NCBI RefSeq assembly: GCF_900113125.1
Contig: NZ_FOOG01000024.1
Span: 1-58,715, forward strand
Source of the DNA: Halobacillus alkaliphilus
Lineage (GTDB): Bacteria; Bacillota; Bacilli; Bacillales; Halobacillaceae
Direction: 5' to 3'
Length of the DNA: 58,715 bases
Below, one piece after another: positions 58,415 through 58,715 of this stretch. The translations under genes were made by a program, and so were the position numbers. The notes under the pieces are model-generated. The model searched no databases. It saw only the letters and a program-made list of their open reading frames with translations, and was not told where the DNA came from. The first letter of the stretch is position 1, and each line of letters starts with the position of its first letter.

Positions 58415-58715
58415 TAGAGTAGAGAACTGATTTCAAAAGGGATTTCTCCCCTTTTACTTTCAGCTCCCCCTCATCAAACCGTACGTGAGGTTCTCCCTCA
58501 TACGGCTTTCCGATGTTCTTCTTTCTTTGGCATTACGGTTACCCTACTTGGCTAAGCACACCAGTTGATACTGGGTTTGTTTCTTTACTTCCTCCAAATG
58601 ACCATGAAGATTTCGGCGCTGTCTTTTCTTGTTGTTAAACAGAGCTAGACGTTTCAAAACATACCAGTCAATTCGATTCAGCCACTTCTTCGAGGCTGAC
58701 GACAGACGATAATAG
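58415..58715 (-). mobile_element. 3' end of a group II intron (incomplete at window edge)
   Basis: On the minus strand, after the maturase stop codon, there is a domain V hairpin at 58509-58476 (AAAGCCGTATGAGGG, a GAGAA loop, CCTCACGTACGGTTT), 34 nt long as in known introns. A domain VI-like hairpin follows (AAAAGGGGAGAAATCCCTTTT near 58455-58435) and the sequence ends CTCTACTCTA at the junction with the repeat. The 5' part lies beyond the window. Class cannot be decided from this piece. Confidence 0.88.
58544..58714 (-). CDS. ltrA: Group II intron reverse transcriptase/maturase, C-terminal fragment
   Basis: The last 56 codons before a TAG: YYRLSSASKKWLNRIDWYVL is followed by a basic segment KRLALFNNKKRQRRNLHGHL and ends QYQLVCLAK. 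This matches the end of intron-encoded proteins, where the basic maturase/DNA-binding region sits. The rest of the protein is outside the window, so intactness is unknown. It would help splicing and insertion of the surrounding intron. Confidence 0.75.
   Translation of the reverse strand, partial: YYRLSSASKKWLNRIDWYVLKRLALFNNKKRQRRNLHGHLEEVKKQTQYQLVCLAK

Overview
The window looks like chromosomal DNA of an endospore-forming, moderately halophilic Bacillaceae, closest in feel to Halobacillus, Pontibacillus or Thalassobacillus. The evidence is strong Bacillus-type Shine-Dalgarno sites, frequent GTG/TTG starts, spore-coat genes, a CssRS-HtrB quality-control locus, a LexA-type SOS box, Fur boxes, and salt-related transporters (BCCT betaine-type carrier, CPA1 Na+/H+ antiporter). 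No rRNA, tRNA, CRISPR array or prophage was recognised. Genus is an inference; no search was run.

Layout. 1-4.2 kb: riboflavin operon ribD-ribE-ribBA-ribH (minus strand) under an FMN riboswitch with a transcription terminator. 4.3-5.1 kb: alpha/beta hydrolase. 5.3-11.3 kb: a sporulation-related block with three related CsxC/SPOCS-like proteins, a CotY/CotZ-type cysteine-rich coat protein and, between them on the opposite strand, a ParM-like actin gene with a small partner gene behind a sigma-K-like promoter. 11.5-15.1 kb: SOS-controlled Y-family polymerase and an alpha-glucosidase with LacI-type operators. 15.1-20.4 kb: OsmC protein, GNAT, small proteins, TerC-family membrane protein behind a yybP-ykoY manganese riboswitch, and PepT. 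20.7-31.3 kb: AI-2E-family permease, MFS transporter, DctPQM TRAP transporter, GNAT, CPA1 antiporter and BrnQ. 31.4-34.7 kb: circularly permuted ATP-grasp / alpha-E / transglutaminase triad. 34.8-43.4 kb: zinc-independent MDR oxidoreductase, RecQ, kynureninase plus kynurenine formamidase, BCCT carrier, a small zinc-ribbon protein and a CrtI-type oxidoreductase. 44.4-53.8 kb: M29 aminopeptidase, ABC-F ATPase (YfmR type), AGCS alanine symporter, Fur-controlled ferric-iron ABC transporter, acyl-CoA thioesterase. 53.9-57.2 kb: CssRS two-component system divergent from htrB. 57.4-58.7 kb: a GyrI-like/MerR-derived protein and the 3' end of a group II intron that runs off the window.

Most transcription units end in clear intrinsic terminators, many of them bidirectional between convergent genes. 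Five long intergenic regions carry related dispersed repeat elements (near 0.2, 29.7, 43.7, 44.1 and 58.4 kb); the group II intron has inserted into the last of them. The most novel-looking system is the ParM-like actin pair embedded in the spore-coat block. The most informative regulatory observations are the SOS box over the polymerase promoter, the manganese riboswitch before terC, the twin Fur boxes and the direct repeats upstream of htrB.
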